A stretch of DNA of 64,000 nt from Cyathus striatus (Eukaryota; Basidiomycota; Agaricomycetes; Agaricales; Nidulariaceae). The position numbers and the translations under genes were made by a program. Below the pieces are notes generated by a model. That model saw nothing but the letters and a program-made list of their open reading frames with translations. It made no database searches and was not told the DNA's origin. The stretch covers positions 2,046,001 through 2,110,000 of the forward strand of contig JAOVFP010000016.1 in the NCBI GenBank assembly GCA_025738555.1. The letters run 5' to 3'. Below are positions 36,889 through 46,076 of this stretch, in pieces. Numbering within the stretch: position 1 is the first letter of the stretch; every line of letters begins with the position of its first letter.

Positions 36889-38139
36889 CCAGACAATTTT
36901 CCTTTGTCGATGTATTTCTACTTTCTTGGTCTGCTCGTCATCTGTCCTGCCCAGCACCCTTTCCTTTACTTGTATGTAATCTGATATATGTAATCAATCA
37001 CAATCATCTTGAGATCTTGGTAGCTCGGCACATCAAACACCAAACGGCAACCTCCATCGTTGCCCATCGTCGGTTATTCCCCCCCCTCTTCGTCGTCGTA
37101 ATGGCCTGCTCATCGCTCTCCCGCCTCTTGCTCCCCTTTCCGGCCCACTTTGGCCTCTCGATCCGCTGCGCTTAGGTGAGATTTGAATTTTTTTTTCTTA
37201 TGTACAGCTGGCAAGACAGACGTCCGCGATCGCTGGATCTGGCACCTCTTGCATTCGAATCTCAAGACAGAAATTATAGAAGTCGCGTGACCATTACGTA
37301 ATATTAAACCACCGCTCGACTCCTTATACATTAAGTAGCTATGATCTTCCAAGTTATCTCTCTCTTCACTGCTCCTCTCCATTCCCCCGTTGTCAACCAC
37401 CTCCAAACACTCCAACTATACATGAGGAACACTCATTCGACGAAATTCACTCTAAAATAGTGCAATAAACCCCAACATCACACCTGGAATTCGGCACTCA
37501 CTGTACAATAATCGAGTTTCCCCTATCCCTAAATCCCTTTATAAAATTATTCTCTAGCTAAAACCACTCCTTAATTTCTTCTTCAAGCTTATGTCCACAT
37601 TACAGTCTGAGTCTCTTCAAAAACTCTTCAATGGTCTCCTCATCATCATGCTCAACTTTTCTTAAAACCCGGGAGTCTGCCAAGTCGCAGCTTTTGTTGG
37701 ACTTTGCCCTTTATACTACTAAAATATGACGTTTTCGCAAAACTAGCTGCAGGGTGTCAATTTTAGAACCCAGAGAACAGGTTGGCATTATTGCTGACTC
37801 GTCTCAAAGGTTCAAGCTCAAATGCTCTGAGTCGCACATGGCGACTTGAAGCGGGCCTACCGCATTATAAATCCCCTTACAAATCCCAACACCCAACCAC
37901 TAAGCTGGAGTTGTGAGATCAGAATTTTAAAAACAAGTAGCTGAATGTTCAAATATTGTAGTACATGTTACACGGTCACCTCGACAAAAATTAACAAATT
38001 AGTTCAGGTTTACACCATATGGTCCAACAACTTCATGATCTATCTGCGTGTTAACTGTAGACCATGTCACACTGCTCTGACCTTGCACATGAAGTAGCAG
38101 CACAATCTCACATGTTCAAAAATGTAGACTTTTCAACTC
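36889..38139. other. intergenic, no gene seen
   Basis: No supportable coding region. It holds the second copy of the short repeat also at 34.1 kb (37228-37256). Confidence 0.4.
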
Positions 38140-38234
38140 CAACTACCTTGAGGACTGCCTAACTTATGTCGATCGAACTATTTCGGCGGTCGAGCAGGGA
38201 TATTTTTCTGTGTACAACCTGTGCCGTGTGGAGA
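38140..38234 (+). pseudogene. truncated paralogue of the 36.2-kb gene
   Basis: Translates as DCLTYVDRTISAVEQGYFSVY followed by NLCRVEI, matching DCLTYVNLTIDAIEDRYFSKY and NLFRVDI of the gene at 36224-36888, and keeps the splice-donor context TAGTGAGTAC. The sequence upstream does not match, and downstream the repeat R begins (about 38257), so the paralogue is cut at or within its intron. Confidence 0.7.
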
Positions 38235-38256
38235 TCTAGTGATCTAGTGAGTACAG

Positions 38257-38437
38257 ACCTATAATAACTGTTATCCAGGCTATTCAAAGTGAATAATCTT
38301 ACCAAACCAAGTCTTTTCAAACTCGGTTGAATCGAATAGACAGTGATTTTGAGAACAGTCCAGAGGTTGGAGAGCTTGCTGAATCAATGTCAAATAGTCT
38401 GATATTAGGTACTCCATAGTTGGAGAAAGCGGCCGAA
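38257..38437. repeat. repeat R, fragment (copy 2)
   Basis: Starts at AGACCTATAATAACTG and matches about 42575-42768 in the same orientation, with a gap of about 20 bases near 38412. It lies between the truncated paralogue and the palindrome. Confidence 0.75.
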
Positions 38438-41400
38438 GGGAGGACCCCTGAGAAATCCCTGAAATCCCTGGAGCAAAAACAGATAAAAGTTGGGAAATTT
38501 TTGGAAATGCCTATAGAAAAAAAAAGGATAAAAAGCACTGTCTTTGCAACAATGCCTGTGGTAAATTGCCATATAAAAATTAAGATCGACAAGGTAGGCC
38601 TAGTCCTGAAGCAGATAAAAATTGGGGTCATGATGGAGGATTGAACCAAAATCCTTACCACTTCAATTACCCATGCTGCAACAGGTACTTCTGGACAATG
38701 CAATGTACTTAGAGATTAAACAGCATATTCCACCACAAGATGGTTTAACAAATGTGAATTACGTGCTAGTGCAACTATGTATCTGAGTGCAAACTTGGTG
38801 CAAACATATGTTGTTCAACCCATTAGCGAAATAGTATTGTATAGCTGATACCTTTTTTTGATGCGACTCGCATGTTTGAACTTTGATGTTGGTTTGATGG
38901 GACCCTGTAGATGCTAATAAAGAGCCTAGTACTGTTAATCTATCACTTCTCTAGGTTGATTGACTTAATGGTGTGGAATGTATTGAATTTTTGACTTGTC
39001 TAAGTTGCTATCTATACCATAAAAGCACATTAAATCACTTTTAGAATATCTATGGATTTATTTTATTGCCTAGCAAGTATTATTGAAGTGTCTGCGCATG
39101 GTCCATAAGCATGGGAAAATAAACTTTACATGTTAAACAAGAAAAAGAGACTTTTCAGGTGCATATTTTCATCATAATAGTGTAAGCATATCATAGAATG
39201 TATATTAATATCGAAAACATAAGAATTGGCTGAAAAAAACATGAAATGTTCAATGCTATGGCACCCACTTTGCTATGGCACTATGATATGAAGTATGACG
39301 CTCCGTTTGATCAAAAATATGCCACTCTGAATGGGAAAATTATGCCGCTCCAAATGGGAAATTAATTGCCATACTGTAGTTCGGTTGCCGTAGTCTACTG
39401 TTTTTGTTCCATTTTCCGCATTTTCACTGTATGTTTTTGTTCTAATGTATAACTACGTGTCTCTACATGTTGTAATAACAATAAAATAGTGTTAAATGGA
39501 CCTAGAAGCTATGTTTTTTCACAAAATGCTTTGTTCAACAGTATTTCCCATGCTTACTTGAAAGCCTTATATCACTTCCATATCAATCATTTAGGCCACC
39601 AAGCTTCAGGATCAAGTTCAGCTACTTACAATACATTGAGTACTTGGTGTATTTCTCTCTCCATATTTTCTCTGCATGCTCTTATTCTCACATGTAATGA
39701 TGTATATGAACTAATTATCATAACTATATAGCCTGAAGTGGATCTGGAATAAGTATAAGTTTTAACTAAATTCATGTTGTGTCGAGATGTTTAAAGACTG
39801 TTGAGATGTATTAGGTTGGAACGGATGGTATAGACATATACTGTTGCATGACAAGCCTATGTAATCAAATGCGAACACATAATGTGTATGTTTCTCACCT
39901 TTTCCTATGTCACTGTGAAGGGTGAGAAAAACTGTATAATATAATTTGTACTGTATACTCTGCTTCACAAATGCCTACTTAAGTACCTGGAGTGTTTATA
40001 TAAGTATTAGAGGGGTGAATGTTGGGTTTATCTGGTCCGAGAGTGAAAGCATCGATGTATGTTACATATGGAAGAAAAGATGAAAAACATACACATTATG
40101 CACTTGCTTTTGATTACATAGGCTTGTCATGTGGCAGTATATGTCTATACTGTCTATTCCAACCGAATAAATCTCAATTATTTTTTAAACACCACGAAAC
40201 AACAGGAATTTAGTTAAAACTTATACTTATTCCAGATCCACTTCAGGCTATATAGTTATGATAATTAGTTCATATACATCATTACATGTGAGAATAAGAG
40301 CATGCAGAGAAAATATGGAGAGAGAAATACACCAAGTACTCAATGTATTGTAAGTAGCTGAACTTGATCCTGAAGCTTGGTGGCCTAAATGATTGATATG
40401 GAAGTGATATAAGGCTTTCAAGTAAGCATGGGAAATACTGTTGAACAAAGCATTTTGTGAAAAAACATAGCTTCTAGGTCCATTTAACACTATTTTATTG
40501 TTATTACAACATGTAGAGACACGTAGTTATACATTAGAACAAAAACATACAGTGAAAATGCGGAAAATGGAACAAAAACAGTAGACTACGGCAACCGAAC
40601 TACAGTATGGCAATTAATTTCCCATTTGGAGCGGCATAATTTTCCCATTCAGAGTGGCATATTTTTGATCAAACGGAGCGTCATACTTCATATCATAGTG
40701 CCATAGCAAAGTGGGTGCCATAGCATTGAACATTTCATGTTTTTTTCAGCCAATTCTTATGTTTTCGATATTAATATACATTCTATGATATGCTTACACT
40801 ATTATGATGAAAATATGCACCTGAAAAGTCTCTTTTTCTTGTTTAACATGTAAAGTTTATTTTCCCATGCTTATGGACCATGCGCAGACACTTCAATAAT
40901 ACTTGCTAGGCAATAAAATAAATCCATAGATATTCTAAAAGTGATTTAATGTGCTTTTATGGTATAGATAGCAACTTAGACAAGTCAAAAATTCAATACA
41001 TTCCACACCATTAAGTCAATCAACCTAGAGAAGTGATAGATTAACAGTACTAGGCTCTTTATTAGCATCTACAGGGTCCCATCAAACCAACATCAAAGTT
41101 CAAACATGCGAGTCGCATCAAAAAAAGGTATCAGCTATACAATACTATTTCGCTAATGGGTTGAACAACATATGTTTGCACCAAGTTTGCACTCAGATAC
41201 ATAGTTGCACTAGCACGTAATTCACATTTGTTAAACCATCTTGTGGTGGAATATGCTGTTTAATCTCTAAGTACATTGCATTGTCCAGAAGTACCTGTTG
41301 CAGCATGGGTAATTGAAGTGGTAAGGATTTTGGTTCAATCCTCCATCATGACCCCAATTTTTATCTGCTTCAGGACTAGGCCTACCTTGTCGATCTTAAT

Positions 41401-41541
41401 TTTTATATGGCAATTTACCACAGGCATTGTTGCAAAGACAGTGCTTTTTATCCTTTTTTTTTCTATAGGCATTTCCAAAAATTTCCCAACTTTTATCTGT
41501 TTTTGCTCCAGGGATTTCAGGGATTTCTCAGGGGTCCTCCC
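38438..41541. mobile_element. 3.1-kb palindromic (foldback-like) element
   Basis: Everything from 38438 is mirrored on the other strand down to 41541 around a centre at 39989.5 with no indels in the outer arms. The outer 1.3 kb (38438 to about 39772, and about 40207 to 41541) looks identical; the inner 130 bases of each arm match at roughly 75-80 percent; the central loop is about 170 bases. Ends begin GGGAGGACCCCTGAGAAATC. No transposase is recognisable; mirror-image open frames (39489-39731 and 40248-40490) have no known domain. No target duplication is evident at the outermost matching bases. Confidence 0.8.
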
Positions 41542-42770
41542 ATCCGCTGCCCCTGGTCCCCTCTACTATCCCATCCCCTCTACAACCTCCAATCCAGCAC
41601 ATTCCCTCAGTCACATCGCCAAGTAAAATCGGCATCAGGATAACAACAAAAGAAAAAAAAAGAAGACTTATGCTTTGTAAGTTTGTTGGCAAAGTTTCCC
41701 GGAATGCATGGAAATCTGCCTTGTTACCCAGTGGATTCTCCTCGATTCACAATGCCTGCATTGGTTTCTATACAGGATGAGCAATAAAAGTGAAGTATGT
41801 AATCTTATTACTCATTTGTCTGCCTCATTTCGGTGCTTATGTGCTTTCGTGATGATGGCAGGGGTTCGGTCTGGGGTGGAATAGGTGTTGGCTGTGATTG
41901 GGCTTGTGACTCGGGTCAAGCTGGTGACAGGGGGGCGAGATTGAGCGACCCAATTGAGTGCTTGAGGCTGAACATGCCCTCGGGTTGAGCTGGAACCTGG
42001 GATTGAGCCTGTGCCAGGGGATGAGTTTGAGTAGGCTGAACATGCATGGGGGGTTGGGTCTTGTGCCTCGCATTGAGCCTGTGCCAGGGGAGGAGTTTGA
42101 GCGGCCTGATCGAGCTCTTGAGGTTGAATGTGTGCTGTGGGTTGTGTTGGCACCTGGGATTCAATTTGAGTGCAATGATCAAGCACTTGGGGCTGAAAGT
42201 GCGCCGTGGGTTGAGCTGGCACCTGGTACTGAACTTGAGCTGGATGAACAAGTGCTTGAAGCTGAGGTTGTGCTTGGAGCAGAGCTGGTCTCTGTGTGGG
42301 TCCAAGTTGTGTGGGGGATGGGGCACTGATGGCAGAGACTTGAGTTAGAAGGGGTGGCGGTGGTGGTGGGTGATGGATAGAGTGATTTCCTTGAAAAATT
42401 GTGAGTGATTTCATGTTTTCTAGCCTAAAGGATAACTCATGTTAGTAATATTGAGAAAAAATGAGGCACACCCAAGCATATCCAGCTGGCCTTCTTTCAA
42501 GTTTCTGTGCGAGCTCTCGCTTGAGTGCTTCGTTGGTTCGAAGCAGCTGGTTATATGCATCTTCTGCACCATAAGACCTATAATAACTGCTAGCTGAGCT
42601 ATTCAAAGTGGATAATCTACCAAACCAAGTCTTTTCAAATTCAGTCGAATTGAATGGACGGTGATTCCCAGAAGAGTCCAGAGTTCGGAGAGCTTGGTGA
42701 ATCAATGTCGAATAGTCTGATATTAGGTACTCAGGGGGCCTGACAAAGTGTAGTTGGAGAAAGCAACTGA
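41542..42770 (-). repeat. repeat R, copy 3 (longest)
   Basis: Contains the most complete version of the sequence also seen at 22440-23100 (inverted) and 38257-38437. It carries the reading frame described at 41812-42720 and a 3' region ending at CATCCGCTGCCCCTGG next to the palindrome. Confidence 0.7.
41812..42720 (-). CDS. Pro/Gln-rich protein of repeat R, with coiled coil
   Basis: Two exons joined by an intron near 42430-42470 (acceptor CCTTTAG). Exon 1 encodes STEFEKTWFGRLSTLNSSAS and a predicted short coiled coil (NQLLRTNEALKRELAQKLE). Exon 2 encodes a run of Pro followed by Gln/Pro-rich imperfect repeats such as QVPAQPTAHFQPQ, ending KHRNEADK. The upstream start is not certain; the open frame enters at or before 42705. 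The same gene product is encoded by other R copies, so this is a repeated family, perhaps cargo or an accessory gene of an element. Function unknown. It could also be a degenerate relic. Confidence 0.45.
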
Positions 42771-43090
42771 AGGATCAGGTCTGACATCTGTGAATTTCCA
42801 TTATTTCTCCCATAGATAAGTATACTTGAACTATAAACTCAATGGGACATACACTGCATACATGTGCATTGTTTGACTTGTGCATTGTACCAAGGATATT
42901 TTTAATAAGGTGGCTTTGTGTTAAATTGGGCAAGAGGGAGTGAGACCAAAGTGAGACAAGAAAGTTCACATGGCTCCGAGTCGCAAACACAGCTTTCGGT
43001 AATTGCACGTTCCGAATCGCCGATCCCATGACAATTCTTACATAACCACCCGAAATTCACAAGGATGATACATAGGCGTCTTGCTCGTCA
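42771..43090. other. short intergenic stretch
   Basis: Links repeat R to the first PEX13 fragment. No gene seen. The block from about 43010 (CGCCGATCCC) recurs at about 43995, marking the left edge of the duplicated PEX13 unit. Confidence 0.4.
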
Positions 43091-43098
43091 TCGGTGAC

Positions 43099-43400
43099 CA
43101 TGGTCTCCCCACCAAAACCTTGGGAGCGCAACGGTGCAGTAACACATCCTCCTCACCCCTACCACCAACATTGGCACTAGCTCTCCCATCCACACCATCC
43201 CCGGAAACACAAAAAGCAAGCTCATCAAGAGCCGCATCATCACAGCAGTCGCAGATTCCAGATATCCAACTCCGGCTGAGCGCCCAGCAGGTTTTACCAT
43301 AGTCACCGCCATAGAATAGCCACGAACACTCGTTATACTTCCTACTGGATCTTACCCTACTCAAGATGAACCTCGTACGGAGGGAGGTGTTGTGTTGACG
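43099..43400 (+). pseudogene. PEX13 N-terminal fragment, copy 1
   Basis: Begins with MVSPPKPWERNGA, the characteristic opening of fungal PEX13, the peroxisomal membrane docking protein. The frame breaks within about 25 codons. A later piece near 43330-43370 reads SYWILPYSR, matching the SYGTTPYSRYG segment that follows in PEX13. Membrane and SH3 parts are absent. The copy is interrupted on its right side by a MITE at 43429. Confidence 0.7.
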
Positions 43401-43428
43401 TGGGTTTGAGTAAGTTTCCACTAGGAAG

Positions 43429-43977
43429 TAGTGTTGTTCCGCGGAGTGAACTACCGCGAATTGAAATCACTTCAGTCCGGTTTTGCCGACAGATCGTATG
43501 TGGCCTACGGAGTGAACTAGAAGCGAATTGAGTTCGTGAATTCGAGAGATCTGGTTGATGGCTCTGGACTGATCACGTGGTAAAATGATGGGAGCATCGC
43601 GATGCGCGAGTTATGTTGATGCAACGCGACTACTTTCTTCTTCACCAATTCCTAAGCAATTCTGATACTTTTATCGTACAAAATGACTCCAATTAAAAGA
43701 AAATTACATTATACGATATTTTCGAGCAAATTTCACGGCGATACACGAAGATAATACATTTTAAATCCTTTGAAACACGGAGCTCAGTTGGACACTGTTC
43801 GAGTGGGCTAGAGGCTTCGAGTTGCTTTCAGGTTGTGCTTAACTATAATACCGACTTAAAACCGAATTCGCGAACTAGATCACCACGCCGTTCGTACTAA
43901 TTCGTATTTACGATCTGCTGCGAACTATTTCAAAAATGCCACTTCAGTTCACTTCACTTCGGTCCGGAACAACACTA
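43429..43977. mobile_element. hAT-type MITE with perfect 8-base target duplication
   Basis: Ends TAGTGTTGTTCCG and its reverse complement (13 perfect bases, then weaker similarity including AGTGAAC motifs) bound 549 bases. The identical octamer CTAGGAAG flanks both sides (43421-43428 and 43978-43985). Subterminal GAGTGAACT-like repeats fit hAT elements. There is no coding capacity. It lies at the junction of two PEX13 copies. Confidence 0.88.
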
Positions 43978-44066
43978 CTAGGAAGGGACCTTACTTCCGA
44001 GCCGCCGATCCCGTGCCGTCGCTTTCATAAGCACTCGAAATTCACGCGCCTCGCTCATCGTCCACC

Positions 44067-45112
44067 ATGGTCTCCCCACCAAAACACCGGGAGCGCAACG
44101 GTGCAGCAGCAGCTTCCTCCTCGTCTCTCCCACAAAACTCTGCCCTAGCACTCTCATCCACGTCATTACCAGCAACACAACAACCAAGCTCGTCAGGGGT
44201 CGCTTCGTCATAGCAGTCGCAGATTGCCAGATACCCACTGTCTGCGAGCACCCAGCAGGTTTACCTCAGGCCTCAGCCACCGCCATAACCATGAATGCTC
44301 GTTACGCTTTCCTACGGAACCTCACCCTACTCACGATTAGGAACAACCTCGTACGGAGGGAGGGTGTTGTGCTGATGTGGTTTTGAGTAGGTTTTTGCTA
44401 GGAATGAACTTTATTTGATCTTACAAATGAAAGAGATAGAAAGCAGATCGTGCTGAAGTGCGCGTCATCCCCCATTCCCCCTCCCTTTCCTCCCCGTTCT
44501 ACCAAGGTTTCCTAACGCACGCGTACCAACGCCCCACCCGCAGAAACGCCCTCAAAGACCTGTACCGCGAGCACATAGTCGCTACGTACACAGCAGACAC
44601 GTAGACCACGACGCGGGCATCCTCTACGTATTCATGGAATACTACGGCGAAGGCGACCTCTCCACCGTCACCAGAAGCAACGAAGCTGTATCGACCTACC
44701 GAGGGGCACGCTATGGCTTTATTTTGTGCAGATTCTGTCGGTGTTGCAGCATTATCTTCATCCTGAGTATAGATGGGCTGTCAGCAGTGGTGGGAGAGGA
44801 TGCGGCGAGCTAGGGTCATACAGCAGGTATGGCTCCACTTACAGGGGTACGGTGGTACGGGGTTCTACGCAGTCTCGGTTCATGCGGCGGGATAGGGTGC
44901 GGCATGGGCATGGGCGACATGGGAATGGGAATGATGCCCAACATGCCCTTGGATGCCAACGGCCAGCTCTCCTCACTACGCAAACCCTCGAATCCATAAC
45001 ACAACACGCATTCGCCCTTCTACATTCCATCGTGTAGACCTTCACAGGCGTGACGTAGCTGCTCAAGTCAACATTTATGGCTACCCACTCGCCCTTCTTT
45101 GACATCGTCCCA
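44067..45112 (+). pseudogene. PEX13 pseudogene, copy 2, split by a NIMA-kinase piece
   Basis: N-terminus MVSPPKHRERNGAAAASS at 44067 runs Ser/Ala-rich to a TAG near 44211, with a NARYAFL-type remnant near 44295. After a NIMA-like insert, the Gly/Tyr/Met-rich middle resumes near 44775 (GELGSYSRYGSTY, later GMGMGDMGMGMMPN) and is followed by the conserved TQTLESITQHAFALLHSIV near 44980, a TAG, TFTGV, another stop, and KSTFMATHSPFF near 45070. These match the region before the membrane domain of PEX13. The transmembrane and SH3 segments are missing. Several stops and frameshifts make it a clear pseudogene. Confidence 0.75.
44540..44770 (+). pseudogene. NIMA-family protein kinase fragment
   Basis: In alternating frames the region reads ALKDLYREHIV, then (one-base shift) RHVDHDAGILYVFMEYYGEG and DLSTV, then LWLYFVQILSVLQHYLHPEY. 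This is the hinge and helix D-E region of NIMA/NEK kinases (normally GILYILMEYCGGGDLS..). It contains no catalytic loop. It is embedded between two parts of a PEX13 pseudogene, so it is a captured or translocated fragment. Confidence 0.7.
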
Positions 45113-45114
45113 CA

Positions 45115-45235
45115 ACCATGAATGCCTCCTTCGCGTCATACGGTACCACACCCTACTCACGATTAAGAATGACACGGGGACGGTTACAGTGGACTAGGGA
45201 CATACGGTTGATACGGCTCCACGTCGAATCTTACC
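45115..45235 (+). pseudogene. PEX13 fragment, copy 3
   Basis: MNASFASYGTTPYSRLR at 45119, followed by Gly/Tyr-type remnants (GTYG, YGST frames) up to about 45225, repeats the PEX13 segment after the N-terminus. It follows directly on the end of copy 2, indicating a third rearranged copy. Confidence 0.6.
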
Positions 45236-46076
45236 ATTTCACCGCAAGAGACTGCAACCCAACAAAGTGATCTCGCAGTCAGTGTCTCCGCCTACTTTCT
45301 TCCATTCCTCCTCTTCTCCTCACCGGTACCACTCTGGCCCGATTCTGTGCGTTCCATAGGAAGAAACGCTGATGAAAGAGTTCATTCCCGAACGTCCAAG
45401 CGATGGTGAATCTAGCGCCTTCACCTAGCCTTCACTACACATATGCTATGGTCGGATGGACACCACTTTAAGACAAGCCTTCGAATAAGCCTGAAAGGCT
45501 ATGACGACACTATAGCTGCTGGTGAAGTTGTGTACCAAGCGCTGGGTTCTTCCTATCACAAGGTGTTCTTGCTGTCTTCCAGCAAGTAAACCTTGAACTA
45601 AGTAATAATATTACTGTAATGTAACTATGTCACCTCCTAACGAATGGATCCTATGTTCTATACGTTCAAGGCTATGTGGGTGATCTTCAACATCGCCCCT
45701 AAGCGCTAAGCGCTTAAGCGGTGATATCCTGAAAAAGTCACGAAGGAGACTCAGCACATCAAGTCATCTTGGGCCCAAGAAGACTCACAAGCATGTATTT
45801 GTTGTTTACTGCAGGGGTTTGGTTGGATTCCTATAAACGCGTGCTTACGGATATCATAAATAAAGCTGCTCCAGACCCACGGCGGCGAGAGATCTTATAT
45901 TGTAAATGTGTTACTTTCGATTTGGCTAAGGACAATCGTGATGGAATGCAAACTTGCTCTTAGAGTGGATGAGAAGCTCGCTCGTACACGTTGTCACGTC
46001 AGTTCGCAGAAATGCATCTATTTGCAGGTGAGTTCCAAAGTATACAAACTTTCTTCAGCCATCATTACCACAACCA
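45236..46076. other. intergenic, no gene seen
   Basis: No supportable coding region. A short palindromic run of AAGCG/CGCTT units lies near 45700-45722. Confidence 0.4.

Noticed and set aside
39489..40490. Mirror-image 80-codon open frames in the palindrome
   Set aside because: Identical because the arms are identical; no transposase or other motif, and AT-rich sequence gives such frames by chance.
38438..41541. Assembly fold-back chimera as sole explanation of the palindrome
   Set aside because: The inner arms differ by about 20-25 percent and a unique loop remains, which a simple fold-back would not give. Read evidence is still needed.
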